From NCBI RefSeq assembly GCF_025751515.1, contig NZ_JAOWLE010000002.1, positions 1 through 64,000 of the forward strand: 64,000 bases of DNA, in the 5' to 3' direction. A program made the position numbers and the translations under genes. The DNA is from Actibacterium sp. XHP0104. Its GTDB lineage: Bacteria; Pseudomonadota; Alphaproteobacteria; Rhodobacterales; Rhodobacteraceae. Shown here one piece after another: positions 54,764 through 64,000 of the stretch. Numbering within the stretch: the first letter of the stretch is position 1; every line of letters begins with the position of its first letter. The notes below the pieces were generated by a model, which saw only the letters and a list, made by a program, of their open reading frames with translations, was not told where the DNA came from and did no database searches.

Positions 54764-54783
54764 GCCGGGTGAGGACACCCGGC
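54764..54783. terminator. Hairpin between the LuxR-type gene and metG
   Basis: GCCGGGTG (54764-54771) pairs perfectly with CACCCGGC (54776-54783) around AGGA. It lies between convergent genes. No good T tract follows on either strand, so its strength as a terminator is unsure. Confidence 0.55.
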
Positions 54784-54812
54784 GCGCGTGGATCGGCATC
54801 AGCCGGTGTTGC

Positions 54813-56531
<1,719 letters not shown>

Positions 56532-56672
56532 GAAAGAATGCCTTTTGTCCCGGTTTGCGCATGGGTTTAACGCCACGATCCGCAAAGGGCCAGAGGCTGA
56601 TTGCGGGCAGGGGGGTTGCGCGCGCCGGGCAGGGGGCTAGTCTTTGACGGCAACCAACCAGCGGAGGCGGAC

Positions 56673-57716
56673 ATGCGCAGGACGATCCTTGGCGACAGCG
56701 GTATCAAGGTCTCGGCGATTTGCCTGGGCTCGATGACCTGGGGCACCCAGAACACCCAGGCCGAGGGCCACACCCAGATCGACCGCGCGCTGGATCGCGG
56801 CGTCAATTTCATCGACACCGCCGAGATGTATCCGGTCAACCCGGCCAGCCTGGAAACCGCCGGTGGCACCGAGGAAATCATCGGCAACTGGTTCGCCCGC
56901 ACCGGGCGTCGCGGCGACGTGGTGCTGGCGACCAAGGTCACGGGCAAGGGCTCGGCCACTGTCAAGGACGGCCCCGCCATCACGCCCGACCGCATCCGTG
57001 CGGCCACCGAAGCGTCGCTGCGGCGGCTGCAATCCGATTACATCGATCTCTGCCAGTTTCACTGGCCGAACCGTGGGTCGTATCATTTCCGTCAGAACTG
57101 GGCCTATGACCCGTCCGGGCAGGATCGCGCCGCCACGTTGGACAACATGCAGGCCTGTCTGGAAACGCTGGCCGCGCTGGTGACCGAGGGCAAGATCCGC
57201 GCTTTTGGCCTGTCGAACGAAACCGCCTGGGGCACCGCGCAATGGCTGCGCCTGGCCGGGCAGGGCGCCGGGCCGCGGGCGCAGTCGGTGCAGAACGAAT
57301 ACTCGCTCCTGTGCCGGTTCTATGATCTGGATATGGCCGAGCTGGGTCATAACGAACAGGTCACGCTCTTGGCCTATTCGCCTCTGGCGGGGGGGCTGCT
57401 GACCGGCAAATACGCGGGTGACGTCACGCCCGAGGGCTCGCGCCGTTCGTTGCACCCCACGCTGCATGGCCGCATCACCCCCCGTGTGTGGGAGGCCGTG
57501 TCCTCCTATCTGGGCATCGCCCATGATCACGGGCTGGACCCCGTACAGATGGCCATAGCCTGGATCATGGCGCGCCCCTTCCCGGTGGTGCCGATCATCG
57601 GCGCCACCTCGATGGATCAGCTGGAAACCGCGCTGGGGGCCGCCGATCTGACCCTGAGCGACGAGGTTCAGGACGCGATCGAAGAGGCCCACAAGGGCCA
57701 CCCCATGCCGTATTGA
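56673..57716 (+). CDS. Aldo/keto reductase (Tas-like)
   Basis: This is a 347-aa NADPH-dependent oxidoreductase with an AKR barrel. The catalytic tetrad is visible: Asp in FIDTAEMYPVN, with Tyr nearby, Lys in VLATKVTG and His in LCQFHWPNRG. The C-terminal IIGATSMDQLE binds the cofactor. It resembles E. coli Tas in length and in the TWGTQNTQAEG start. The substrate is unknown. GGAGG precedes the ATG. The thioesterase gene starts 7 bases after its stop. Confidence 0.9.
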   Translation: MRRTILGDSGIKVSAICLGSMTWGTQNTQAEGHTQIDRALDRGVNFIDTAEMYPVNPASLETAGGTEEIIGNWFARTGRRGDVVLATKVTGKGSATVKDGPAITPDRIRAATEASLRRLQSDYIDLCQFHWPNRGSYHFRQNWAYDPSGQDRAATLDNMQACLETLAALVTEGKIRAFGLSNETAWGTAQWLRLAGQGAGPRAQSVQNEYSLLCRFYDLDMAELGHNEQVTLLAYSPLAGGLLTGKYAGDVTPEGSRRSLHPTLHGRITPRVWEAVSSYLGIAHDHGLDPVQMAIAWIMARPFPVVPIIGATSMDQLETALGAADLTLSDEVQDAIEEAHKGHPMPY

Positions 57717-57723
57717 GGCTTTG

Positions 57724-58218
57724 ATGCGCACCACCACGCAACCCGAGGCCCTGAGCCAGCCCCAGCCCGTCATCACATTCGCCTGCCCGGTCGCGCCGGA
57801 CTGGGCCGATTTCAACGGCCATATGACCGAATGGCGTTACCTCAAGATGTTCGCCGACAGCCTTGAGGTGATCATGGAGCTGATCGGCTGTGACGCCGCC
57901 TATATCGCGGCGGGCAACAGTTTCTTCACCGCCGAAACCCATGTCTGCCATACCGGCGAGGTGCATGTCGGCACCGAGATCACCTGCGCGGTCACCTGCC
58001 TGAAAGGCAGCGGCAAGGTGCTGCATGTCTGGCAGGAAATCCGCGCCGGCGACCGCCTGCTGGCCACGGCCGAGCAGGTGATGATCCATGTCGACCTGGC
58101 CACCCGCAAGGGCGCACCGCCGCTGGAGCCGGTGGCCGGCAACATGGCCCGGCTCGAGGCGCTGCATGCCGACCTGCCGCGCGACGCGCGCATCGGGCGG
58201 GCGATACGGGTCAGGTAG
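57724..58218 (+). CDS. Hotdog-fold acyl-CoA thioesterase
   Basis: This is a 164-aa protein of the 4-hydroxybenzoyl-CoA thioesterase/hotdog type. The active-site region is DFNGHMTEWRYLKMFADS, with the Asp and the helix start. The central ETHVCHTGEVHVGTEITC strand is followed by the closing sheet. It resembles betainyl-CoA thioesterases of carnitine breakdown, but no carnitine genes are near. It is likely co-transcribed with the aldo/keto reductase, 7 bases apart. Confidence 0.85.
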   Translation: MRTTTQPEALSQPQPVITFACPVAPDWADFNGHMTEWRYLKMFADSLEVIMELIGCDAAYIAAGNSFFTAETHVCHTGEVHVGTEITCAVTCLKGSGKVLHVWQEIRAGDRLLATAEQVMIHVDLATRKGAPPLEPVAGNMARLEALHADLPRDARIGRAIRVR

Positions 58219-58220
58219 AT

Positions 58221-58937
58221 CTAACCCGCCCGCCGCCGTTTGGCGCGCAGCAGGTTCAGCCCCTCGACCGCGCCCGAGAACACCATGGCGGCATAGATGA
58301 ACCCGCGCTCGATATGGTGGTGCAGGCCATCGGCGACCAGCGCCATGCCGACCATCACCAGGAAGGCCAGCGCCAGCATCTTGGTCGACGGGTGGGCCTC
58401 GACGAAATCGGCGATGGGTTGGGCGGCCAGCATCATCACGATCACCGCCACTACCACGGCGGCGATCATGACCGGCAGGTGATCGGCGATACCCACGGCG
58501 GTGATCACGCTGTCGAGCGAGAACACCAGGTCCAGCACCATGATCTGCATGATCACCGCGCTGAAAGTGGCCTGCGCGGCTGATGGGCCATGGTTGGCGG
58601 GGCCTTCGACCTCTTCGAAGATCTCGGTCGAGGCCTTCCAGATCAGGAACAGCCCGCCCGCCAGCAGGATGATGTCGCGCCAGGACAGATCAAAGCCCAT
58701 GATCGACATGAAAGGTTCGGCCAGAGACACGATCCAGGCGATCGAGGCCAAAAGCCCCAGCCGCAAGACCAGCGCCCCGGTCAGCCCGATATAGCGCGCG
58801 CGGCGGCGTTGCTCGGCCGGCAGGCGCTGGGCGACGATCGAGATGAAAATCACGTTGTCCACGCCCAGGACGATTTCCAGAATGGTCAGCGTCAGAAACG
58901 ACGCCCAGACGGCGGGGTCGGTCAGCAATTCGAACAT
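58221..58937 (-). CDS. TerC family membrane protein
   Basis: This is a 238-aa protein with about seven helices. The characteristic acidic residues in membrane segments are in LEIVLGVDNVIFIS and VLDLVFSLDSVITAVG. TerC/Alx/YkoY proteins export manganese or metallate nascent secreted enzymes; tellurite resistance is one reported phenotype. I see no yybP-ykoY riboswitch in its short leader. It is convergent with the thioesterase gene. Confidence 0.92.
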   Translation of the reverse strand: MFELLTDPAVWASFLTLTILEIVLGVDNVIFISIVAQRLPAEQRRRARYIGLTGALVLRLGLLASIAWIVSLAEPFMSIMGFDLSWRDIILLAGGLFLIWKASTEIFEEVEGPANHGPSAAQATFSAVIMQIMVLDLVFSLDSVITAVGIADHLPVMIAAVVVAVIVMMLAAQPIADFVEAHPSTKMLALAFLVMVGMALVADGLHHHIERGFIYAAMVFSGAVEGLNLLRAKRRRAG

Positions 58938-58979
58938 GCTCTGTCCCTCAAAGCGATACGCAGCGCAGACATAATAAAG

Positions 58980-59006
58980 ATCCGGGGCGCCGCTAGTGCC
59001 CCGGAT
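58980..59006 (-). terminator. Terminator after pyruvate carboxylase
   Basis: ATCCGGGGC (58980-58988) pairs perfectly with GCCCCGGAT (58998-59006) around a 9-base loop. Read on the minus strand it lies 24 bases beyond the pyc stop and is followed by CTTTATTA. A short T run also occurs on the plus strand. Confidence 0.7.
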
Positions 59007-59029
59007 ATCTATTTTTTCGCAGCTCTGCG

Positions 59030-62000
59030 CTAGTCAAGTTCGACCAGCAGATCCTTGGCGTCGATCTGGGCGCCGGGGGTGACATGCACCGCCTTGATCA
59101 CCGCGTCACGGTCGGCATGAATACCGGTTTCCATCTTCATCGCCTCGATGGTCAACAGCAGGTCGCCCTGTTTCACCCGCGACCCCACGGTGGCGGCAAC
59201 GCTGGCCACCACGCCCGGCATCGGCGCGCCGATATGGTTGGCATTGCCCAGCTCGGCCTTGGGCCGTTTGGCGACGGCGGATTTGGCCTTGCGGTCGGGC
59301 ACGCGGATCACGCGGGGCTGGCCGTTCAGTTCAAAGAACACCCGTGCCTCGCCATCCTCGTTGGTCTCACCAATGGCCTGCATGCGGATTTCCAGCGTCT
59401 TGCCGGGGTCGATCTCGGCGCTGATTTCCTCGCCCGGCTGCATGCCGTAGAAATAGGTATGGGTGGGCAGGGTGCGCACCGGGCCATAGTCGCGGTGACG
59501 GCCCATGTAATCGAGGAACACCTTGGGATACATAAGGTATCCGTTCAGATCCTCGTTATCGACCTCGAACCCGTCCAGTTTTTTCACCAGCTCGGCACGG
59601 GTGGCCTCGATATCGACGGCGGGCAGGTGCTTGCCGGGGCGCTCGGTATTGGGGCGCTCGCCCTTGAGCACCTTGTCGATGATCGCCTCGGGGAAGCCGC
59701 CCGGCGGCTGGCCCAGATTGCCGCGCATCATGTCCACGACCGAGTCCGGGAAAGCGACATCGGTTTTCGGGTCTTCGACCTCGGCGCGGCTCAGGCCCTG
59801 GCTGACCATCATCAGCGCCATGTCGCCCACCACCTTGGATGAGGGCGTCACCTTGACGATATCGCCGAACATCTGGTTCACGTCGGCATACATCTGCGCC
59901 ACCTCGTGCCAGCGTTCCTCCAGCCCCAGACTGCGGGCCTGCGCCTTGAGATTGGTGAACTGCCCGCCGGGCATCTCGTGCAGGTAAACCTCGGACGCGG
60001 GCGCGCGGGTGCCGCTTTCAAAGGCGGTGTACTGGGTGCGCACGGCCTCCCAGTAATCGCTGATCTCGCGGATCGCCTTGATGTCCAGCTCGGTGTCACG
60101 CTCGGTATGGCGCAGCGCCTCGACCACCGAGCCAAGGCAGGGCTGCGAGGTGCCGCCCGAGAACGCATCCATCGCCGCATCGACCGCATCGACCCCGGCC
60201 GCACTGGCGGCCAGGATCGTGGCGCCGGCGATGCCGCTGGTGTCATGGGTGTGGAAATGGATCGGCAGGCCGACCTCTTCGCGCAGCGCCTTGATCAGCA
60301 GACTGGCGGCGGCGGGCTTCAACAGGCCCGCCATATCTTTCAGGCCCAGGATATGCGCACCCGCATCGCGCAGCTCCTTGCCCATGCCCACGTAGTATTT
60401 CAGGTCATACTTGGCGCGCGCCGGGTCCAGGATATCGCCGGTGTAACAGATCGTGCCTTCGCAGATCTTGCCGCTGTCGACCACCGCATCCATGGCGACG
60501 CGCATGTTTTCCACCCAGTTCAGGCTGTCGAACACGCGGAACACATCGACGCCCGTGTCGGCCGCCTGCGCCACAAAGGCCTGCACCACATTGTCGGGAT
60601 AGTTGGTATAGCCCACCCCGTTCGAGGCCCGCAGCAGCATCTGCGTCAGCAGGTTCGGCATGGCGCGGCGCAGGTCGCGCAGGCGCTGCCAGGGGCATTC
60701 CTGCAAGAACCTGTAGGCCACGTCAAAGGTCGCGCCTCCCCAGCATTCGACGCTGAACAGCTGCGGCAGGTTGGCGGCGTAGGCGGGGGCCACCTCGATC
60801 ATGTCGATCGAACGCATCCGCGTCGCCAAGAGCGACTGGTGCCCGTCGCGCATCGTGGTGTCGGTCAGCAACAGTTGTTTCTGCGCCGCCATCCAGTCGG
60901 CCACACCCTGCGCGCCACGCTCTAGCAGGATCTGCCGGGTGCCCGCGGGCGGGGTGTCGACGCGGCGCGCCGGCGCCTTGGGCAGCTTGGCCTCGGCGGG
61001 CGGTTTCGGGCGGCCCATGGTTTCCGGGTGCCCGTTGACCGAGATATCGGCGATGTAATTCAGGATCTTGGTCGCCCGGTCGCGCCGCGCCTGAAACTGG
61101 AACAGCTCGGGCGTCTGGTCGATGAACTTGGTGTGATACTCGTTGTTGAGGAACATCGGGTGTTTCAGCAGGTTCTCGACAAAGGCGATGTTGGTCGCCA
61201 CGCCGCGAATGCGGAACTCGCGCAGGGCGCGGTCCATCCGGGCGATCGCGGCCTCGGGTGTGGGGGCCCAGGCGGTGACCTTTTCCAGCAGGCTGTCGTA
61301 ATAGCGCGTGATCACCGCGCCCGAATAGGCGGTGCCGCCATCCAGTCGAATGCCCATGCCCGTGGCGCCGCGATAGGCGGTGATGCGGCCGTAATCGGGG
61401 ATGAAATTGTTCAGCGGGTCTTCGGTGGTGATCCGGCATTGCAGCGCATGGCCCGACAGGGTGACATCCGACTGCGTGGCGACGCCCGTGGCCTCGGCCA
61501 GCGATTTACCCTCGGCGATCAGGATCTGCGCGCGCACGATGTCGATGCCGGTGACCTCTTCGGTAACGGTATGTTCCACCTGCACGCGGGGGTTCACCTC
61601 GATGAAATAGAATTCACCGCTGTCCATATCCATCAGGAATTCGACCGTGCCGGCGCATTCGTAATTCACATGCTGGCAGATCATCTTGCCCAGCTCGCAC
61701 AGATGGGTGCGCTGGGCGTCGGTCAGATAGGGGGCGGGCGCGCGCTCGACCACCTTTTGGTTGCGCCGCTGGACCGAGCAGTCGCGCTCCCACAGGTGAT
61801 AGATATGGCCGTGGCTGTCGCCCAGGATCTGCACCTCGACGTGACGCGCGCGCAGGATCATCTTTTCCAGATACCCCTCGCCGTTGCCAAAGGCGGCCTC
61901 GGCCTCGCGCCGGCCTTCACGCACCTTTTCCGCCAATTCGGCCTCGGACATGATCGGACGCATCCCGCGCCCGCCACCGCCCCAGCTGGCCTTGAGCATC

Positions 62001-62473
62001 AAGGGATAGCCCACCTGCGCCGCCTGTGCGCGGATCGCGTCCATGTCATCGCCCAGAACCTCGGTCGCGGGGATGACCGGCACGCCAGCCTCGATCGCCA
62101 CGCGCCGCGCGCTGGCCTTGTCGCCCAACTGGCGCATGGTCTTGGCCTTGGGGCCGATAAAGGTGATCCCGGCCGCATCGCAGGCATCGACGAAATCGGG
62201 GTTCTCCGACAACAGCCCATAGCCCGGATGAATCGCATCCGCCCCGCTTTCCTTGGCCACGCGGATGATTTCGGGAATCGACAGATAGGCGGCCACAGGC
62301 CCCAACCCCTCGCCGATCTTGTAGGCCTCGTCAGCCTTGAACCGGTGCAGGCTCAGCTTGTCCTCTTCGGCATAGACGGCCACGGTGCGTTTGCCCATCT
62401 CGTTGGCGGCGCGCAGAACGCGGATGGCAATCTCACTGCGGTTGGCGACGAGAATCTTCTTGAAATCCGACAT
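59030..62473 (-). CDS. pyc: Pyruvate carboxylase
   Basis: This is a 1147-aa biotin enzyme that makes oxaloacetate from pyruvate, ATP and bicarbonate. In order: biotin carboxylase domain (about residues 1-455, with GGGGRGMR and the EVNPRVQVEHTVTEE segment), carboxyltransferase barrel (starting near DTTMRDGHQS), allosteric linker, and biotin carrier domain with Lys1113 in EAMKMETG. The full single-chain architecture feeds the TCA cycle. AGGAG lies upstream of the ATG at 62473; the longer frame is not needed. It is divergent from the helicase gene. Confidence 0.97.
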   Translation of the reverse strand: MSDFKKILVANRSEIAIRVLRAANEMGKRTVAVYAEEDKLSLHRFKADEAYKIGEGLGPVAAYLSIPEIIRVAKESGADAIHPGYGLLSENPDFVDACDAAGITFIGPKAKTMRQLGDKASARRVAIEAGVPVIPATEVLGDDMDAIRAQAAQVGYPLMLKASWGGGGRGMRPIMSEAELAEKVREGRREAEAAFGNGEGYLEKMILRARHVEVQILGDSHGHIYHLWERDCSVQRRNQKVVERAPAPYLTDAQRTHLCELGKMICQHVNYECAGTVEFLMDMDSGEFYFIEVNPRVQVEHTVTEEVTGIDIVRAQILIAEGKSLAEATGVATQSDVTLSGHALQCRITTEDPLNNFIPDYGRITAYRGATGMGIRLDGGTAYSGAVITRYYDSLLEKVTAWAPTPEAAIARMDRALREFRIRGVATNIAFVENLLKHPMFLNNEYHTKFIDQTPELFQFQARRDRATKILNYIADISVNGHPETMGRPKPPAEAKLPKAPARRVDTPPAGTRQILLERGAQGVADWMAAQKQLLLTDTTMRDGHQSLLATRMRSIDMIEVAPAYAANLPQLFSVECWGGATFDVAYRFLQECPWQRLRDLRRAMPNLLTQMLLRASNGVGYTNYPDNVVQAFVAQAADTGVDVFRVFDSLNWVENMRVAMDAVVDSGKICEGTICYTGDILDPARAKYDLKYYVGMGKELRDAGAHILGLKDMAGLLKPAAASLLIKALREEVGLPIHFHTHDTSGIAGATILAASAAGVDAVDAAMDAFSGGTSQPCLGSVVEALRHTERDTELDIKAIREISDYWEAVRTQYTAFESGTRAPASEVYLHEMPGGQFTNLKAQARSLGLEERWHEVAQMYADVNQMFGDIVKVTPSSKVVGDMALMMVSQGLSRAEVEDPKTDVAFPDSVVDMMRGNLGQPPGGFPEAIIDKVLKGERPNTERPGKHLPAVDIEATRAELVKKLDGFEVDNEDLNGYLMYPKVFLDYMGRHRDYGPVRTLPTHTYFYGMQPGEEISAEIDPGKTLEIRMQAIGETNEDGEARVFFELNGQPRVIRVPDRKAKSAVAKRPKAELGNANHIGAPMPGVVASVAATVGSRVKQGDLLLTIEAMKMETGIHADRDAVIKAVHVTPGAQIDAKDLLVELD

Positions 62474-62709
62474 CGAAGGAAGCTCTCCTGACTGAGTATT
62501 GCGCGGGTGCGCGGGGGGTCGTGTTGGCCGACGATTATTCAGCATAACCCGAGATTGAAAGTTTTTTGTTACATTTGCAGGCCAAATAGGTCAGAAAATC
62601 TATCCAATTGTGACCTTTTAGTCATTCGTTCCGCGATTTCCGGGGGCGAGGTGCGAACAATAGCGGAACACTTCTTTCCCTCGACCAAACCCGGCGCTAG
62701 ATTGCCGCC

Positions 62710-64000
62710 ATGAGCAGCGATACCAATCCTTTGGCCCCCAAACCTTCCTTGTCCCAGATGGCGATGGCGCGCCAGCCATCGGGTCAGGCGTGTGCGTACA
62801 TGGACGGGCTGAACCCCGAACAGCGCCTTGCGGTCGAAACGCTGGAGGGGCCGGTTCTGATGCTTGCGGGCGCGGGTACCGGCAAGACCAAGGCGCTGAC
62901 CACGCGGATCGCCCATCTGCTGCATACACGCACTGCCTTTCCCAACCAGATCCTGGCCGTGACCTTTACCAACAAGGCCGCGCGCGAGATGAAGCTGCGG
63001 GTTGGGGCCCAGCTGGGGGAGCCGGCCGAGGGGATGCCGTGGCTGGGCACGTTCCACGCCATCTGCGTCAAGCTGCTGCGCCGTCACGCCGAGCTGGCGG
63101 GGCTGAAGTCGAACTTCACCATCCTCGACACCGACGATCAGATCCGCCTGCTGAAACAGGTGATCACTGCCGCCAATATCGACGAAAAACGCTGGCCCGC
63201 CCGCGCGCTGGCGGGGATCATCGACAACTGGAAGAACCGCGCCTGGACGCCCGAACATGTGCCCGTGGCCGAGGCCTCGGCCTTTGACGGGCGCGGGGTC
63301 GATCTTTACGCCGCCTACCAGAAACGCCTGTTGGAGCTGAACGCCGTCGATTTCGGCGACCTGCTGCTGCATGTGGTGACGATCTTTCAAATCCACCCCG
63401 ATGTGCTGGCCGACTACCAGCGCCGGTTCCGTTATATCCTTGTTGACGAATATCAGGACACCAACGTCGCCCAATACCTGTGGCTGCGGCTGCTGGCGGG
63501 CGCGCATAGCAATATCTGCTGCGTGGGCGATGATGATCAGTCGATCTATGGCTGGCGCGGGGCCGAGGTGGGCAACATCCTGCGCTTTGAGAAAGATTTC
63601 CCCGGCGCCAAGGTCATCCGGCTGGAGCAGAACTATCGCTCGACCCCGCATATCCTGGCCGCTGCCAGCGGCGTGATCACGGGCAACAAAGATCGTCTGG
63701 GCAAAACTCTTTGGACCGAAGCCGAAGAGGGCGAAAAGGTGCGCCTGACCGGCTATTGGGACGGCGAGGAAGAGGCCCGCAGCATCGGCGAAGAGATCGA
63801 GGCTATGCAGCGCGGCACCCGTGGCGCGGCGCCCAAATCGCTGAACCAGATCGCCATCCTTGTCCGCGCCAGCAACCAGATGCGCGCGTTCGAGGATCGG
63901 TTCCTGTCGATCGGGTTGCCCTACCGCGTGGTCGGCGGCCCGCGCTTTTACGAGCGTTTGGAAATCCGCGACGCGATGGCCTATTTCCGCGTCGTCACCA
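62710..64000 (+). CDS. uvrD: UvrD/PcrA-type DNA helicase, 5' part
   Basis: The first 430 residues of an SF1A DNA helicase are visible; the frame is open to the window edge. Walker A AGAGTGKT is at residues 53-60, followed by motif Ia AVTFTNKAAREMK, motif II VDEYQDTN, motif III GDDDQSIYGWRGA, and motif IV QNYRST. It unwinds DNA in nucleotide-excision and mismatch repair. Residues 1-30 form a short extension before the usual MDGLNPEQRLAV start; the internal ATG at 62800 is an alternative start. Confidence 0.95.
   Translation, partial: MSSDTNPLAPKPSLSQMAMARQPSGQACAYMDGLNPEQRLAVETLEGPVLMLAGAGTGKTKALTTRIAHLLHTRTAFPNQILAVTFTNKAAREMKLRVGAQLGEPAEGMPWLGTFHAICVKLLRRHAELAGLKSNFTILDTDDQIRLLKQVITAANIDEKRWPARALAGIIDNWKNRAWTPEHVPVAEASAFDGRGVDLYAAYQKRLLELNAVDFGDLLLHVVTIFQIHPDVLADYQRRFRYILVDEYQDTNVAQYLWLRLLAGAHSNICCVGDDDQSIYGWRGAEVGNILRFEKDFPGAKVIRLEQNYRSTPHILAAASGVITGNKDRLGKTLWTEAEEGEKVRLTGYWDGEEEARSIGEEIEAMQRGTRGAAPKSLNQIAILVRASNQMRAFEDRFLSIGLPYRVVGGPRFYERLEIRDAMAYFRVVT

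Noticed and set aside
42753-54812. Recent integrative element at tRNA-Leu
   Set aside because: No integrase gene is present and I found no direct repeat of the tRNA 3' end near metG.
58938-59029. yybP-ykoY manganese riboswitch before the TerC gene
   Set aside because: The short leader contains only the pyc terminator hairpin and no recognisable riboswitch core.

Overview
The window is GC-rich, gene-dense DNA from an alphaproteobacterium, most likely a Rhodobacterales (Roseobacter/Paracoccus-type) member. Support comes from the nosCRZDFYLX order, an acetoacetyl-CoA reductase start, single-polypeptide pyruvate carboxylase, ThyX instead of ThyA, an LdtR-like MarR regulator, and close packing with many ATGA/TGATG overlaps.

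Layout. 1-2115: the 5' end of phaB with several palindromes in its leader, then a DEAD-box helicase with its own terminator. 2116-11637: a complete nitrous oxide reduction operon (nosC-R-Z-D-F-Y-L-X) followed by a class I cytochrome c, preceded by an FNR-type box. 11661-13622: nnrS and a convergent Crp/Fnr regulator that lacks FNR cysteines. 13703-15409: a small DMT permease, a pair of REP-like hairpins, and an AT-richer cassette with a 49-aa ORF and a short diverged reverse transcriptase that ends inside the last codons of parE. 15406-25037: parE, ppk2, a methyltransferase, a MATE exporter, aspartate aminotransferase, an XRE regulator coupled to sdhE, a MarR regulator and thyX. 25244-29258: small genes, then on the minus strand a bufferin-type operon (bufA precursor, MNIO enzyme bufB, bufC, DoxX). 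29451-42703: thrS, valS, a divergent Lrp/ornithine decarboxylase pair, a DUF2235 hydrolase, a divergent metF/metR pair with a perfect MetR box, suhB, a rhomboid protease and a TPR protein. 42753: tRNA-Leu(UAA) with encoded CCA, followed by a transglutaminase-like gene.

43991-54749 is the most unusual block. Nine tightly overlapping genes encode a LuxE-like acyl-adenylate enzyme, an IscU-like scaffold, a cysteine desulfurase, a fatty acyl-AMP ligase, an acyl carrier protein, a flavin oxidoreductase, an MMPL/RND transporter, a LolA-like lipoprotein-sorting protein and an outer-membrane barrel. A membrane LuxR-type regulator with a Cys/His-rich tail follows. This reads as a self-contained pathway that activates, modifies and exports an acyl product through the envelope. 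I do not recognise it as a named pathway.

54813-64000 returns to core genes: metG, an aldo/keto reductase, a hotdog thioesterase, a TerC protein, pyruvate carboxylase and the start of a UvrD/PcrA helicase.

The denitrification genes work together: NosR feeds electrons, NosDFY/NosL supply copper and sulfur for NosZ, NosX flavinylates NosR, and NnrS with the Crp regulator fits an NO/low-oxygen response. The bufferin operon is a copper-stress module and may be relevant to a copper-dependent respirer. The reverse transcriptase cassette is the clearest candidate for horizontally acquired DNA.
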